39,148 nt of DNA from Planctomyces sp. (GTDB lineage: Bacteria; Planctomycetota; Planctomycetia; Planctomycetales; Planctomycetaceae), in NCBI GenBank assembly GCA_016795105.1, contig JAEUIH010000069.1:1-39148 (forward strand), written 5' to 3'. Within the stretch, counting starts at the first letter, position 1; each line of letters opens with the position of its first letter. The position numbers and the translations under genes are program-made. Under the pieces are notes generated by a model. That model saw only the letters and a program-made list of their open reading frames with translations. It ran no database searches and was not told the DNA's origin. This document shows, in pieces, positions 25,840-33,939 of this stretch.

Positions 25840-27099
25840 ATGAAAACATTGAAGTCTGCTCGATTTCTGACCCGTATCAGGAATTCAGCCTCTGTACTGT
25901 TCTCCACAGTCATCCTGCTCCTGACGATTCTGCAATCCTCGGCTGTAGCAGCCCACTGCCCGTTCTGTGATGCACCAACACTGATGATGGCAGAGCAAAT
26001 CCAGCAATGCGATCATCTACTGCTGGGGCGCTGGGTGAGTGGAGTGAAACCAACAGCAACCGAAGCAGGCTCTTCTGTATATGAAGTCAAAGGTGTTGGC
26101 CGATCATCCGGTGATGCTTTTGCTGTCGGACAGCAGATACAAATGCCTTTCTACATCGCAGGTACCGAAGAAAAGCTCTATGCAATCATGGGCCCAGGGA
26201 CTCAGTTACTGGAGTGGCACGCGCCACTCGAAGTCACAGATGCTGGCTGGAAATATCTCTCGGAACTTCCTCCGCCGGTCACAGAACCAGCCGCACAAAC
26301 AGAACGTCTGATTTACGCAATGAATCATCTCGAACACCCCGACCAGATGGTGGCCAATGATGCATATGCGGAATTTGCAGCGGCTCCATACGAAGTGATC
26401 GTGCCTCTTCGCGACCGGTTGCCTCGTGAGAAGCTGCTGAACTGGCTGATGGATCCAAATACAGCTGTCACCCGAATCGGTCTCTACGGCCTGCTGATCG
26501 GGCTCTGCGGAACCGACGCGGAAGCCTCCGCCATCGAACAGAAGATTGTGGTTCTCGACAAAGATTTCCGCAACGGAATTGATGGTGTGATGTCCGGCTA
26601 CCTCTTGATCCGTGGCGAAGCCGGACTGCAGGTGATTGACGACTCAAAACTCCGCGCAACAACGTGTCGAAACGCCGCTGGCGAAGAAGTCAAACTGCCA
26701 TTCAGCGAAACGTATGCGGCCATGCAGGCCCTTCGTTTTATGTGGACTTACGAACCTGATCGCATTCCCAAAGACCGACTGAAGGTCTCGATGAGACTCC
26801 TCCTGGAACGTCCCGAACTCACGGACCTTGTCATCGCCGACCTGACTCGCTGGAAAGACTGGGATATCCAGGACCGACTGATGCAGATGTATGACGAAGA
26901 GAAGTTCAATGTGCCTGCAATCAAACGGGCCGTCGTGCGATACCTGCATTACTGCAGTCTGGACAAGGCTCCGGCGGCCACGGAAGGGGCTCCCGGTGAA
27001 CCCACCGAGGCTGCGGTCAGGGCGGCAGCGAACCTGAAACTTCTTGAGGAAAAAGACCCCCGGACCGTCAATGATGCGAAACGCTATCTGATTCGCTGA
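25840..27099 (+). CDS. Secreted protein with CPFC motif, unknown function
   Basis: 419 residues. A signal peptide (hydrophobic VLFSTVILLLTILQSSAVAA) is cleaved probably just before HCPFCDAPTLMMAEQIQ, so the mature protein starts with a CxxC motif. The next 100 residues look like a beta domain (LLLGRWVSGVKPT, VGQQIQMPFYIAG); residues 165-380 are helical and HEAT-like. CxxC at the very N-terminus could bind metal or haem or be redox active; no CxxCH is present. It lies 26 bases after the DUF3299-like lipoprotein gene and 134 before the DUF2752 gene. I do not recognise a named family. Confidence 0.75.
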   Translation: MKTLKSARFLTRIRNSASVLFSTVILLLTILQSSAVAAHCPFCDAPTLMMAEQIQQCDHLLLGRWVSGVKPTATEAGSSVYEVKGVGRSSGDAFAVGQQIQMPFYIAGTEEKLYAIMGPGTQLLEWHAPLEVTDAGWKYLSELPPPVTEPAAQTERLIYAMNHLEHPDQMVANDAYAEFAAAPYEVIVPLRDRLPREKLLNWLMDPNTAVTRIGLYGLLIGLCGTDAEASAIEQKIVVLDKDFRNGIDGVMSGYLLIRGEAGLQVIDDSKLRATTCRNAAGEEVKLPFSETYAAMQALRFMWTYEPDRIPKDRLKVSMRLLLERPELTDLVIADLTRWKDWDIQDRLMQMYDEEKFNVPAIKRAVVRYLHYCSLDKAPAATEGAPGEPTEAAVRAAANLKLLEEKDPRTVNDAKRYLIR

Positions 27100-27122
27100 C
27101 GCAAAAACCAGCGTTCCAGGGC

Positions 27123-27184
27123 TTCCTGCGGCAGTATTTGCAATCTCCGGCACGTGAATTCCCGGAGGTCAGCAGGAACTGCCG
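27123..27184. repeat. Two alternative inverted repeats between CPFC and DUF2752 genes
   Basis: TTCCTGC (27123-27129) can pair with GCAGGAA (27172-27178), and CGGCAGT (27129-27135) with ACTGCCG (27178-27184). The two pairings exclude each other or would form a pseudoknot. CTCCGG (27145-27150) and CCGGAG (27162-27167) form a further inner stem. A switching leader is possible, chance is too. Confidence 0.35.
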
Positions 27185-27233
27185 ATTTCCATGTGAACCA
27201 GGAATTCAAGTTTCTTTTCGGGTCTTGTGAGAA

Positions 27234-27704
27234 TTGTTCAAGCCTGATACCTCTCACGATGTCAGCCGTGATTCTCTGCAGCAATTCCACAAGCTGCCGT
27301 GGCAATCCCGACTGATGTTGGTCGTTGCCGGCACCAGCCTGGCAGCAATCTTCGCAGTGGCCTGCTGGCTGACTCCGGACCCTCGCGGTTTTGGAACTCA
27401 CCAGCAACTTGGACTTCCGGAATGCAACTTTCGAAGCGTGACCGGTGTCAATTGTCCTCACTGCGGGATGACAACGAGTTTTTGTTTTCTGGTCCGTGGA
27501 GATTTGAAGGGAGCGTGGCAGGCGAATCCATGTGGGATTCTGCTCGCTGCTATCCTGGTTGTTCTCACCCCATGGTGCTTCTACGTTGGCGTAACAGGTC
27601 ACTGGGCGCTGACAGATGATCCCATGACGTGGGCTGTCCGAACAGCAATTGTGTATATTGTCATTGCAGCGGTGATCTGGATTCTCCGGAGCGCGTTGTG
27701 GTGA
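27234..27704 (+). CDS. DUF2752 family membrane protein
   Basis: 156 residues from a TTG directly after an in-frame stop; an ATG at 27315 would cut into the first membrane segment and is less likely. Three membrane segments are visible (about 27-46, 100-120, 131-152). Between the first and second stands the family signature VNCPHCGMTTSFCFLVRGDL with NPCGILL, typical of DUF2752 proteins (CxxCG then TT/A and a short amphipathic stretch). Function of the family is unknown. It ends nine bases before the next gene and is probably cotranscribed with it. Confidence 0.8.
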   Translation: MFKPDTSHDVSRDSLQQFHKLPWQSRLMLVVAGTSLAAIFAVACWLTPDPRGFGTHQQLGLPECNFRSVTGVNCPHCGMTTSFCFLVRGDLKGAWQANPCGILLAAILVVLTPWCFYVGVTGHWALTDDPMTWAVRTAIVYIVIAAVIWILRSALW

Positions 27705-27713
27705 CTGGATTCG

Positions 27714-28463
27714 ATGGAGCGAATCACTTTGAATCACAACTCACAAAAACATACCCTGCAGCGAAGCTCGCTATCCATTTTCGTCGCGAGACAGAACTCG
27801 CGACGAACTGCCATACGACGCATGATCTCAGCTCTGATGCTTTTGATCATGGTCGGCACAATCGGCGGATGTTCTCTGGGAGTCATGGCAGGCAAATTAC
27901 TGCTGGGTGACCCCAAAAAGACCGCAGCTTTCAAGCAGGCTACCGGCACAGACCTCACCAAAGGTGAACATACTCTGCTTATCATCTGCACCGCGCCGCA
28001 TGGTATTCAGTCTGAGTTTCCATCAGTTCAGATTGACATTGTGGATCGCATGTCTCGAAAGCTTGATACGCAGGGAGTTAAAGTCGTTTCATCTGATGAC
28101 GTGGCAACGTGGTACGATGATCACGGAGAGTGGGGAGATTTCAATGAACTTGCAAAAGCCTTCGATGCTGATTTCCTGATGCATGTTGAACTTACGAAAT
28201 TTACATGCCGAGTACCGGATGCTGAGAACCTGCTGCAGGGTAGTACCGAAGGCCGTATTCGTATCCGACGTGTGGCCAAGGCAGGTCCCGGACAGGTTTC
28301 AGACGTCTTCGACAAGGGCTTCCAGCTCGAATTCCCAACAACCTATCCGGTTCCCAAAGAGAATCGCTCCGAAGAACAGTTTCGTCAGATGTTTCTCGAT
28401 CGACTCTCTCTGCACCTCTCGCAATATCTCTATGACCACAGGATGAGTGAAACCGTTCACTGA
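27714..28463 (+). CDS. Lipoprotein, first of two tandem paralogues
   Basis: 249 residues from ATG 27714, which has GGTGA nine bases upstream. The lipoprotein signal LMLLIMVGTIGGC lies unusually far in (Cys about residue 53) after a very basic leader, so ATG 27822 (213 residues, MISALMLL) is a serious alternative, though without visible Shine-Dalgarno. The mature part has an alpha/beta look: HTLLIICTAPHG, then a helix IVDRMSRKLDTQGVKVV, SSDDVATWYDDHGEW, FDADFLMHVELTKF, AENLLQGSTEGRIRIRRV. The same succession occurs in the next gene, so both come from a duplication. Function unknown. Confidence 0.75.
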   Translation: MERITLNHNSQKHTLQRSSLSIFVARQNSRRTAIRRMISALMLLIMVGTIGGCSLGVMAGKLLLGDPKKTAAFKQATGTDLTKGEHTLLIICTAPHGIQSEFPSVQIDIVDRMSRKLDTQGVKVVSSDDVATWYDDHGEWGDFNELAKAFDADFLMHVELTKFTCRVPDAENLLQGSTEGRIRIRRVAKAGPGQVSDVFDKGFQLEFPTTYPVPKENRSEEQFRQMFLDRLSLHLSQYLYDHRMSETVH

Positions 28464-28540
28464 TCGGCCTCCACGCCGCCCCACCTTTCCTTCCCCCGGA
28501 ATCCTCTCCCGGCGTTCTCCGCCCAAAGGCAGAATCTTCT

Positions 28541-29206
28541 ATGTCTCATCGTGCTGTACGATCAGTGTCTCTGCTGTTGAGCCTTCTGTTTCTCATTAGC
28601 ATTCCCGGCTGCAACTACTTCATTCTTCTCGGTTACCTGATTGGTGGGCCACCCCAGATTGAGCCTCTGTTCGAAACTGAGACCAAAAAATCAATGACCG
28701 ATAAAGATGTGCGCGTTGCAGTGGTCTGCTATGCGCCAGACGAGCTGAAGTATCGGTACGACAATATTGATCACATTCTGGCTCAGCGAATCGCGCTCCA
28801 GCTCCATGAGCGAAAAATCGAGGTCGTAAATCCCGATGAAGTTCGCACCTGGCTCAACGAAAATCCTGACTGGGATACTCCGATCGAGGTCGGTGCCGCT
28901 TTTGATGTGACTTATGTTATCTACATCGACATCAGCGATTTCTCTCTCTACGAACGAGATAGCGCCAACCTCTTTCGAGGTCGCTGTGAAGCCGTCGTCA
29001 GTGTCTACGAAATGGAAACGGGCGGTGAAGGCAGCCAGGTTTTCTCAAAAGACCTGACGTCTGAATTCCCAACTCAGGTTCCGCGATCCGCTTCCGATGT
29101 CAGCTATGAACAGTTTCGCCTCGAGTACTTCTGGTCACTCAGTGATGAAATTGGTCGAATGTTCTATCCACATCTCAACGGCGACGATATCGGTAAAGCA
29201 ACCTGA
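28541..29206 (+). CDS. Lipoprotein, second of two tandem paralogues
   Basis: 221 residues. The signal MSHRAVRSVSLLLSLLFLIS with lipobox SIPGC places the acylated Cys at 24. The mature part repeats the pattern of the gene upstream: VAVVCYAPDE, HILAQRIALQLHERKIEVV, NPDEVRTWLNENPDW, FDVTYVIYIDISDF, SANLFRGRCEAVVSVYEM, each segment in the same order and spacing, with low identity otherwise. AAGG stands about 13 bases before the ATG. The pattern (N-terminal strand, helix, D-V-W segment, then I/V-rich strand) recalls lipoproteins that measure or assemble at the outer membrane, but I assign no family. Confidence 0.78.
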   Translation: MSHRAVRSVSLLLSLLFLISIPGCNYFILLGYLIGGPPQIEPLFETETKKSMTDKDVRVAVVCYAPDELKYRYDNIDHILAQRIALQLHERKIEVVNPDEVRTWLNENPDWDTPIEVGAAFDVTYVIYIDISDFSLYERDSANLFRGRCEAVVSVYEMETGGEGSQVFSKDLTSEFPTQVPRSASDVSYEQFRLEYFWSLSDEIGRMFYPHLNGDDIGKAT

Positions 29207-29340
29207 AGGATCTTCATCTGGTACGCGTCCTTTGGTGACAGAACCAACAAAGCTGCCATCAAAAAAATGAGGGCTTGCTCGCGGCAGATTTCCCTTCCGG
29301 GAAGTGCAGGCCGGTCGAGGCATGATAAACACGACGCTGT

Positions 29341-29371
29341 GGCGGACGGCAGACATAGTCTGCCTGCTGTT
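29341..29371. repeat. REP-like hairpin GGCAGAC-ATA-GTCTGCC
   Basis: A 7-bp perfect stem (29348-29354 with 29358-29364) preceded by GGCGGAC and followed by TGCTGTTTT. The frame GGCGGACGGCA...TGCCTGCT is shared with the hairpin at 19558-19584, while the stem tip differs by compensating changes. It sits in the 299-base gap between the lipoprotein and dioxygenase genes, which otherwise shows nothing I can name. Confidence 0.7.
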
Positions 29372-29505
29372 TTATCCAACGTCGCATTCACAGGAATCAT
29401 AGTTCCCTGTTCCGGGAAGCCACTTGAAGTCCTGGGCTGGCCGATCACAATGCCGCATTTACTGATGTCGCATGAATGCTGGTTGCTGGAACAGAGAGTA
29501 ACGGA

Positions 29506-30282
29506 ATGTCGGGGACTGAACAGTCATCGTTTTCACCGGAGGAAGCAGAACAGTTCCGCCGTGATGGTTTCTTCGTTGCCCGGAATCTGATTCCGGCTCC
29601 GTATATTGCAAAGATGAACGAAATCACAACTCGTGACCTCGCTCTCCACGCTGGCGACGTTGAATACGAAGCCGATCTGCAATACCCCGGAGCTCCGTCT
29701 TCTCTTGACTCCGAAGGCGGTCGAACGATTCGGCGTCTGAGACAGGCAATCAGCCGCGATCCCGTATTCAGCCAGATCCTCAAAGAGCCTTTTATCCTGA
29801 ACCGACTCCGCCAACTGCTTGGGCCCCATATTGTTGTTCCTATGGCTCATCATAACTGCATCATGACCAAGCAGCCGAAATTCAGTTCGGATACCGGATG
29901 GCATCAGGATACTCGGTACTGGTCCTTTCAGTCCCCGGAACTTATCAATCTGTGGATTGCCCTCGGCGAAGAATCACCACGTAACGGTTGCCTGCAGGTT
30001 CTGCCAGGTACTCATATTGAACCGACTCGGCGTGATCGTCTTGACGATGATCTGTTTCTTCGTACTGATCTTCCGGAGAACGCATCCCTGCTCGCAACTG
30101 CCACACCCGTGGAACTCATGCCCGGTGATGCTCTCTTCTTTCATGCACGCTGCTTCCACGCCGCAACCCGAAACTACTCAACGGAAACGAAACGTTCTGT
30201 TGTCTACACGTTTCGTTCCATCGATAACGAACCTCTCCCCGGAACTCGCTCGTCCGCTCTCCCCGAGCTACTGCTCTCTTAG
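29506..30282 (+). CDS. Phytanoyl-CoA dioxygenase (PhyH) family protein
   Basis: An Fe(II)/2-oxoglutarate-dependent oxygenase, 258 residues. The iron ligands are seen in GWHQDTRYW (H133, D135) and FHARCFHAATRN (H218); R230 in KRSVVYTFR is the likely 2-oxoglutarate binding residue. The N-terminus FSPEEAEQFRRDGFFVARNL is the usual helix of the family, so the start is placed at ATG 29506; an ATG at 29476 would add 10 residues. Family members hydroxylate lipids, amino acids or small metabolites; the substrate here is not predictable. A 249-base gap separates it from the HAD gene. Confidence 0.9.
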   Translation: MSGTEQSSFSPEEAEQFRRDGFFVARNLIPAPYIAKMNEITTRDLALHAGDVEYEADLQYPGAPSSLDSEGGRTIRRLRQAISRDPVFSQILKEPFILNRLRQLLGPHIVVPMAHHNCIMTKQPKFSSDTGWHQDTRYWSFQSPELINLWIALGEESPRNGCLQVLPGTHIEPTRRDRLDDDLFLRTDLPENASLLATATPVELMPGDALFFHARCFHAATRNYSTETKRSVVYTFRSIDNEPLPGTRSSALPELLLS

Positions 30283-30531
30283 CTTGCTCGCCGATCATTT
30301 AGGCAACACTGCCACTGGGGACGTGCGTGTTTCAGTCGCTGTTCACTCCGCGTCACAGGTGAACACCGGGTCGAGTCTTCCTGAAGTTCGCGAAAACCTG
30401 CTTTAACCGCACGCTGATGCAAAATGCACAGCGAAACGGCATGCCACTTGCAATGCTGAAATGCTTTCAGTCTGCAGCGTTCGCAGACCGTGTTTAAGGA
30501 CAGCATTGGAAAGGACCAGAGGTTTCGGGTC

Positions 30532-31353
30532 ATGAGTTCCGGATTTTTGATCGACATGGATGGCGTGATCTATCGAGGCACTGAACTGATTCCCGGCGCA
30601 CGGGAAATTGTGATCAGGCTCCTCGATGAAGAAATCCCGTTTACGTTTCTTACCAACAACAGTCAGCGTAGTCGGCGCGACGTGGCAACAAAGCTAAATC
30701 GGATGGGAATACCGATCGAGGAAAAGCATGTCTTCACCTGCGCGATGGCAACCGCCCGTTTTCTGGCAAGACAGCGACCGAGAGGCACCGCATTCGTAAT
30801 CGGCGAAAGTGGACTGATCAATGCACTGCACTCAAACGGATACTCGATCGTAGACTCGCATGCCGACTATGTGGTGGTCGGCGAAGGCAGAACTCTCTCT
30901 TTCGAAATGGTTGAACGTGCCGTTCAATTGATCCTTGAAGGGGCTCGACTCATTGCCACAAATCTCGACCCGAACTGCCCAACCTCTACTGGCACGCGGC
31001 CAGGCTGCGGTGCGGTTGTCGCTCTGCTGGAGAAAGCAACTGGCGTCAAGGCATTCAGTGTTGGGAAGCCGAGTCCAATCATGATGAGAGCGGCCCGCAA
31101 AGAACTTGGACTGGAGGCCGCTGAAACAATCATCATTGGCGACACGATGGAAACGGACATCCTTGGAGGCGTCCAGATGGGGTACAAGACCATTCTTGTA
31201 CTGTCAGGAACAACTTCACAGGAAGATCTCAGCAAATTCGCCTATCGTCCCGACGTAATCATCGACTCGATCGCCGATCTGTTGAACGCTCCTCTTGCAG
31301 AACTCAGCAATACTCATTGCAGCACTTCCAGCATCCCTGCTGTCGCTACCTGA
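30532..31353 (+). CDS. HAD-superfamily IIA hydrolase, NagD-like
   Basis: 273 residues from ATG 30532 with AGAGG upstream; a GTG at 30490 would precede the fold by 14 unconserved residues. Motif I is FLIDMDGVIYRG with nucleophile D8 and D10, motif II FLTNNSQRSRRD, motif III the Lys of VGKPSPIMM, motif IV IGDTMETDILGG. The C2 cap characteristic of the NagD group lies between II and III (ATNLDPNCPTSTG, GCGAVVALLEKATG). Such enzymes dephosphorylate nucleotides or sugar phosphates. The 3' end lies 16 bases from the end of the convergent AhpD-like gene. Confidence 0.92.
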   Translation: MSSGFLIDMDGVIYRGTELIPGAREIVIRLLDEEIPFTFLTNNSQRSRRDVATKLNRMGIPIEEKHVFTCAMATARFLARQRPRGTAFVIGESGLINALHSNGYSIVDSHADYVVVGEGRTLSFEMVERAVQLILEGARLIATNLDPNCPTSTGTRPGCGAVVALLEKATGVKAFSVGKPSPIMMRAARKELGLEAAETIIIGDTMETDILGGVQMGYKTILVLSGTTSQEDLSKFAYRPDVIIDSIADLLNAPLAELSNTHCSTSSIPAVAT

Positions 31354-31369
31354 TTGGGCAATTCACAGC

Positions 31370-32629
31370 CTAAAACACGTTTTCACGCTCCAATGGCAGT
31401 TGAAAACCATCGGAAACTCGTGTCATGTAAAGCCCTCTGCAAAGCCACCAAAACGTGGACATGGCTGTTCGTTCTCCAAAGTCACGGACCAGCACTGCAT
31501 AGTCTGAAGGCGTCAGTTTCCAGGGATACGCTGTCAGTTTGCGTGCATAGAGAAACGCTCGCTGCTCCTGAGGCGAAAACATAGACCAGTCATTTCCCGC
31601 CAAAGTCGCCGTTCTGCGGACCACCTCACCCTGATCCAGTCCGGCGACTTCCAGCAGCATCTCGCAGTGGCCCATGCAGTAATTGCACTCCAGTTCCCGA
31701 GTCTGCACCCAAAACAGACTCTCTTCAAATACTCGGTTCCCGGGCAGTTCTGACCAGTGAGTTCGCGTCATAGTATTCCAGGGAACCTGCAGCTCCGGCA
31801 CATAACCGAGTGTCATTAGATTCCAGATGATCCGAGTTGGGCGTGCTGCCATCTCGGGCGGCAGCCTGACACGAACGTCCTCCCACACAGGAACGGGCAG
31901 TCGAGCTACACGGTTTCTCTGTTGCTCCAGCCGCAACTGAAGTTCTTCAAATCCGACATTGTTGCGGGTAACCTCTTCGGGAAATAAGTTCTCGCCTGTC
32001 GACGCAAACGTGATCTCTGGGGGCTCATCAGGCATTAACGGAGCCACCTGAAAGGTGCCCTCCACAAACTCGACCTGCATCGGCGTCAAAGGGCCTGAAT
32101 CTTCCATGGAGAGATTCAGGCCCTGAATGATCCGATCCTGAAAATTCCCATAGGCTGCAACCAGGATCATCGCAGCAACCGTTCGATCTCCATAGCGATC
32201 CCGAAGTCGCTCAACGTCATCGTCCCTGATCGAGGTTGCCGACAGTGTCAGAAGTCTCACAAAGTCAAGAGCCTCCTGATCAGTCTTCAACCAGTGGGAT
32301 GGAAACGTTCTTACATCGGCTGGAGCCTGTTCGACACCAATGGCCCGACATAGATCGGACAACGCATACGCCATCGAATACTCACAGCGATTGGCATCGG
32401 CGATGACCCATCGCAACTTTGCTCGCAGAGCTGGATCAAGTGGACCCAACTTCCTTTGAGCATAGTCCAGCTTCAGCATCGCAGCTGCAGTTCGCGGCAT
32501 ATGGACCGCAATTGCCCGCACCCAGACGGGAAGCGATTGATCTGCCACGAAGATCGTCTTCGGTAAACAGGCCCAGGCATCAGTATCCGTCAGTACCTGA
32601 ACAGCTGGTGTGTTGTCCGAATTTGCCAT
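31370..32629 (-). CDS. Double AhpD/carboxymuconolactone-decarboxylase-like protein (C-terminal CxxC)
   Basis: 419 residues without signal peptide. Two copies of the AhpD-like helical fold are visible. The first carries ANRCEYSMAYA (C82-x-x-S85), where the second Cys of the redox pair is Ser; the second carries RELECNYCMGHCEMLLEVAG with C315, C318 and H321, the complete CxxCxxH motif of peroxidase-type AhpD proteins. Start ATG 32629, two bases past the stop of the EF-hand gene upstream (a GTG at 32632 would overlap that stop by one base), hence translational coupling. Last gene of the minus-strand trio. Function likely disulphide-based peroxide or thiol chemistry; the substrate is unknown. Confidence 0.85.
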   Translation of the reverse strand: MANSDNTPAVQVLTDTDAWACLPKTIFVADQSLPVWVRAIAVHMPRTAAAMLKLDYAQRKLGPLDPALRAKLRWVIADANRCEYSMAYALSDLCRAIGVEQAPADVRTFPSHWLKTDQEALDFVRLLTLSATSIRDDDVERLRDRYGDRTVAAMILVAAYGNFQDRIIQGLNLSMEDSGPLTPMQVEFVEGTFQVAPLMPDEPPEITFASTGENLFPEEVTRNNVGFEELQLRLEQQRNRVARLPVPVWEDVRVRLPPEMAARPTRIIWNLMTLGYVPELQVPWNTMTRTHWSELPGNRVFEESLFWVQTRELECNYCMGHCEMLLEVAGLDQGEVVRRTATLAGNDWSMFSPQEQRAFLYARKLTAYPWKLTPSDYAVLVRDFGERTAMSTFWWLCRGLYMTRVSDGFQLPLERENVF

Positions 32630-32631
32630 CA

Positions 32632-33879
32632 CTACTTACTCGCCGGACTCTGTGCGTTCGACTCTTCCAGTGAAAGCAGAAGAAGTGCCTGCTCCATCTC
32701 CTCAGCCTTGAAACCGAAAGGGCCTCGCCCGCTCTTGTAAGCCACTTTGCCCTGACTGTCGATCACATACAACCGAGCAGGCATGCCACTATATGCATTC
32801 CCGACGGTATCATTGATGTCATCCACCAGCAGCGGCATTGATGGATTGAGCTTTGCAGCACACATTTCCGCAACCTGCCTCCGTTCAGCAAAGGTCTTTG
32901 GCTGAGCAACCGAAACACCCACCATCTCATTGGATTTCATCGCCCAGCCATCTGTGGGATGAGCCTCCCGTACATAAACCAGCAGAAAGTCGGCCTTATC
33001 CTTGTGCCGGGAATGAACTGATTCCACTCCGGAATACAAAGACCGAAACGGACCACATGTGAAGTTTCCAAACACCAGTACCACAGGTTTCTTACCAATT
33101 CTCTCGGACAGCCGAATCGTTTCATTCCCGTCCAGGGTCTTCAATTCAAAGTCCGGCGCCGGCTCGTCGATATTTGGCCCTTCCTGTAGTGATCCAAGCT
33201 CTCCTGCCAGCAAACCCTTAACCAGTACATCCTTGCTGGGCTCATCCCCGGGCGCAAACATGTTTCCTGGCGGAATCAGCGAATTCCTCAACTGTTCAAA
33301 ACGTACGGAGTCTCCTCCTTCGGCCATCTTCTCAAAGAACGCCTGCCATTCTTCTGCCGTCAGTTTCCCGTCTCCGCTGGGGTCTATCCGGCGAAAAAAC
33401 CGGTTGACCATATACGACTGACGCACCCAGGGATTTCCGTCTGACCAATCCAGATCAAACGGACTAATGGCCCCATCGCGATCTCGGTCCAGCTGAGCGA
33501 AGAGACTTTCTTCTCCGGCAAATCTGTCCCTCGAGATCATCTCGTCCGGCTTAACGCCGCATCGCTGAGTCAGCCACTCCCATGAAAAGCGGCTCTCCGC
33601 AGGATGGAACCATCCGTTAGATCCATCGAGTTGTCCGCCTCGAACGATGACAAGATACATCGCGACGGCTTCTGGAATCTCCTGCCCCTCATATGCCGCT
33701 TCAATCTCTTCCGGCGTAAACTTCAGGAGGTCCGGCCCCGGGGCAGGAGGATGACTGTTTTTGGCGGTGATCTGATTCTGGTCAGCTGCAACCTGTTGAG
33801 GCAAACCGTCCGCAGCGGACAGACCCGCAGCGCCAAAAACAAAAATGATGCCGGCATTGAATATGGATCTCTTCAGCAT
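32632..33879 (-). CDS. Secreted EF-hand protein with deiodinase-like thioredoxin-fold domain
   Basis: 415 residues. A signal peptide (MLKRSIFNAGIIFVFGAAGL, cleavage near SAADG) is followed by a region with two EF-hand loops, DRDRDGAISPFD (131-142) and DPSGDGKLTAEE (166-177). The C-terminal domain (about 240-400) is of the iodothyronine-deiodinase/redoxin group: PAPDFELKTLDGN, VVLVFGNFTCGPFRSLY with C275 at the place of the selenocysteine in animal deiodinases, and VYVREAHPTDGW (301-312), the hallmark of that family. The codon at 275 is TGT, so it is a Cys form. Role: probably extracytoplasmic thiol or halide redox chemistry with Ca2+ binding. Its stop codon is adjacent to the next gene in the operon. 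Confidence 0.88.
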   Translation of the reverse strand: MLKRSIFNAGIIFVFGAAGLSAADGLPQQVAADQNQITAKNSHPPAPGPDLLKFTPEEIEAAYEGQEIPEAVAMYLVIVRGGQLDGSNGWFHPAESRFSWEWLTQRCGVKPDEMISRDRFAGEESLFAQLDRDRDGAISPFDLDWSDGNPWVRQSYMVNRFFRRIDPSGDGKLTAEEWQAFFEKMAEGGDSVRFEQLRNSLIPPGNMFAPGDEPSKDVLVKGLLAGELGSLQEGPNIDEPAPDFELKTLDGNETIRLSERIGKKPVVLVFGNFTCGPFRSLYSGVESVHSRHKDKADFLLVYVREAHPTDGWAMKSNEMVGVSVAQPKTFAERRQVAEMCAAKLNPSMPLLVDDINDTVGNAYSGMPARLYVIDSQGKVAYKSGRGPFGFKAEEMEQALLLLSLEESNAQSPASK

Positions 33880-33939
33880 ATTTGAATCTCCACGAAGCTA
33901 TGTACGAAATGTAAAAGCAATCAATCGAAGCTCATCAGA

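Noticed and set aside
27084-27737. Minus-strand frame of 217 codons over the DUF2752 gene
   Set aside because: The plus-strand reading has membrane segments and the DUF2752 motif; the opposite frame has neither start signals nor domains.
30456-30488. Terminator before the HAD gene (CTGAAA-TGC-TTTCAG and GTCTGC...GCAGAC hairpins)
   Set aside because: Short stems without a T tract; their position shortly before a start codon does not fit either.
33054-33062. Possible selenoprotein because of deiodinase similarity
   Set aside because: The reactive residue is encoded by TGT and no in-frame TGA occurs in the domain, so it is a Cys form.
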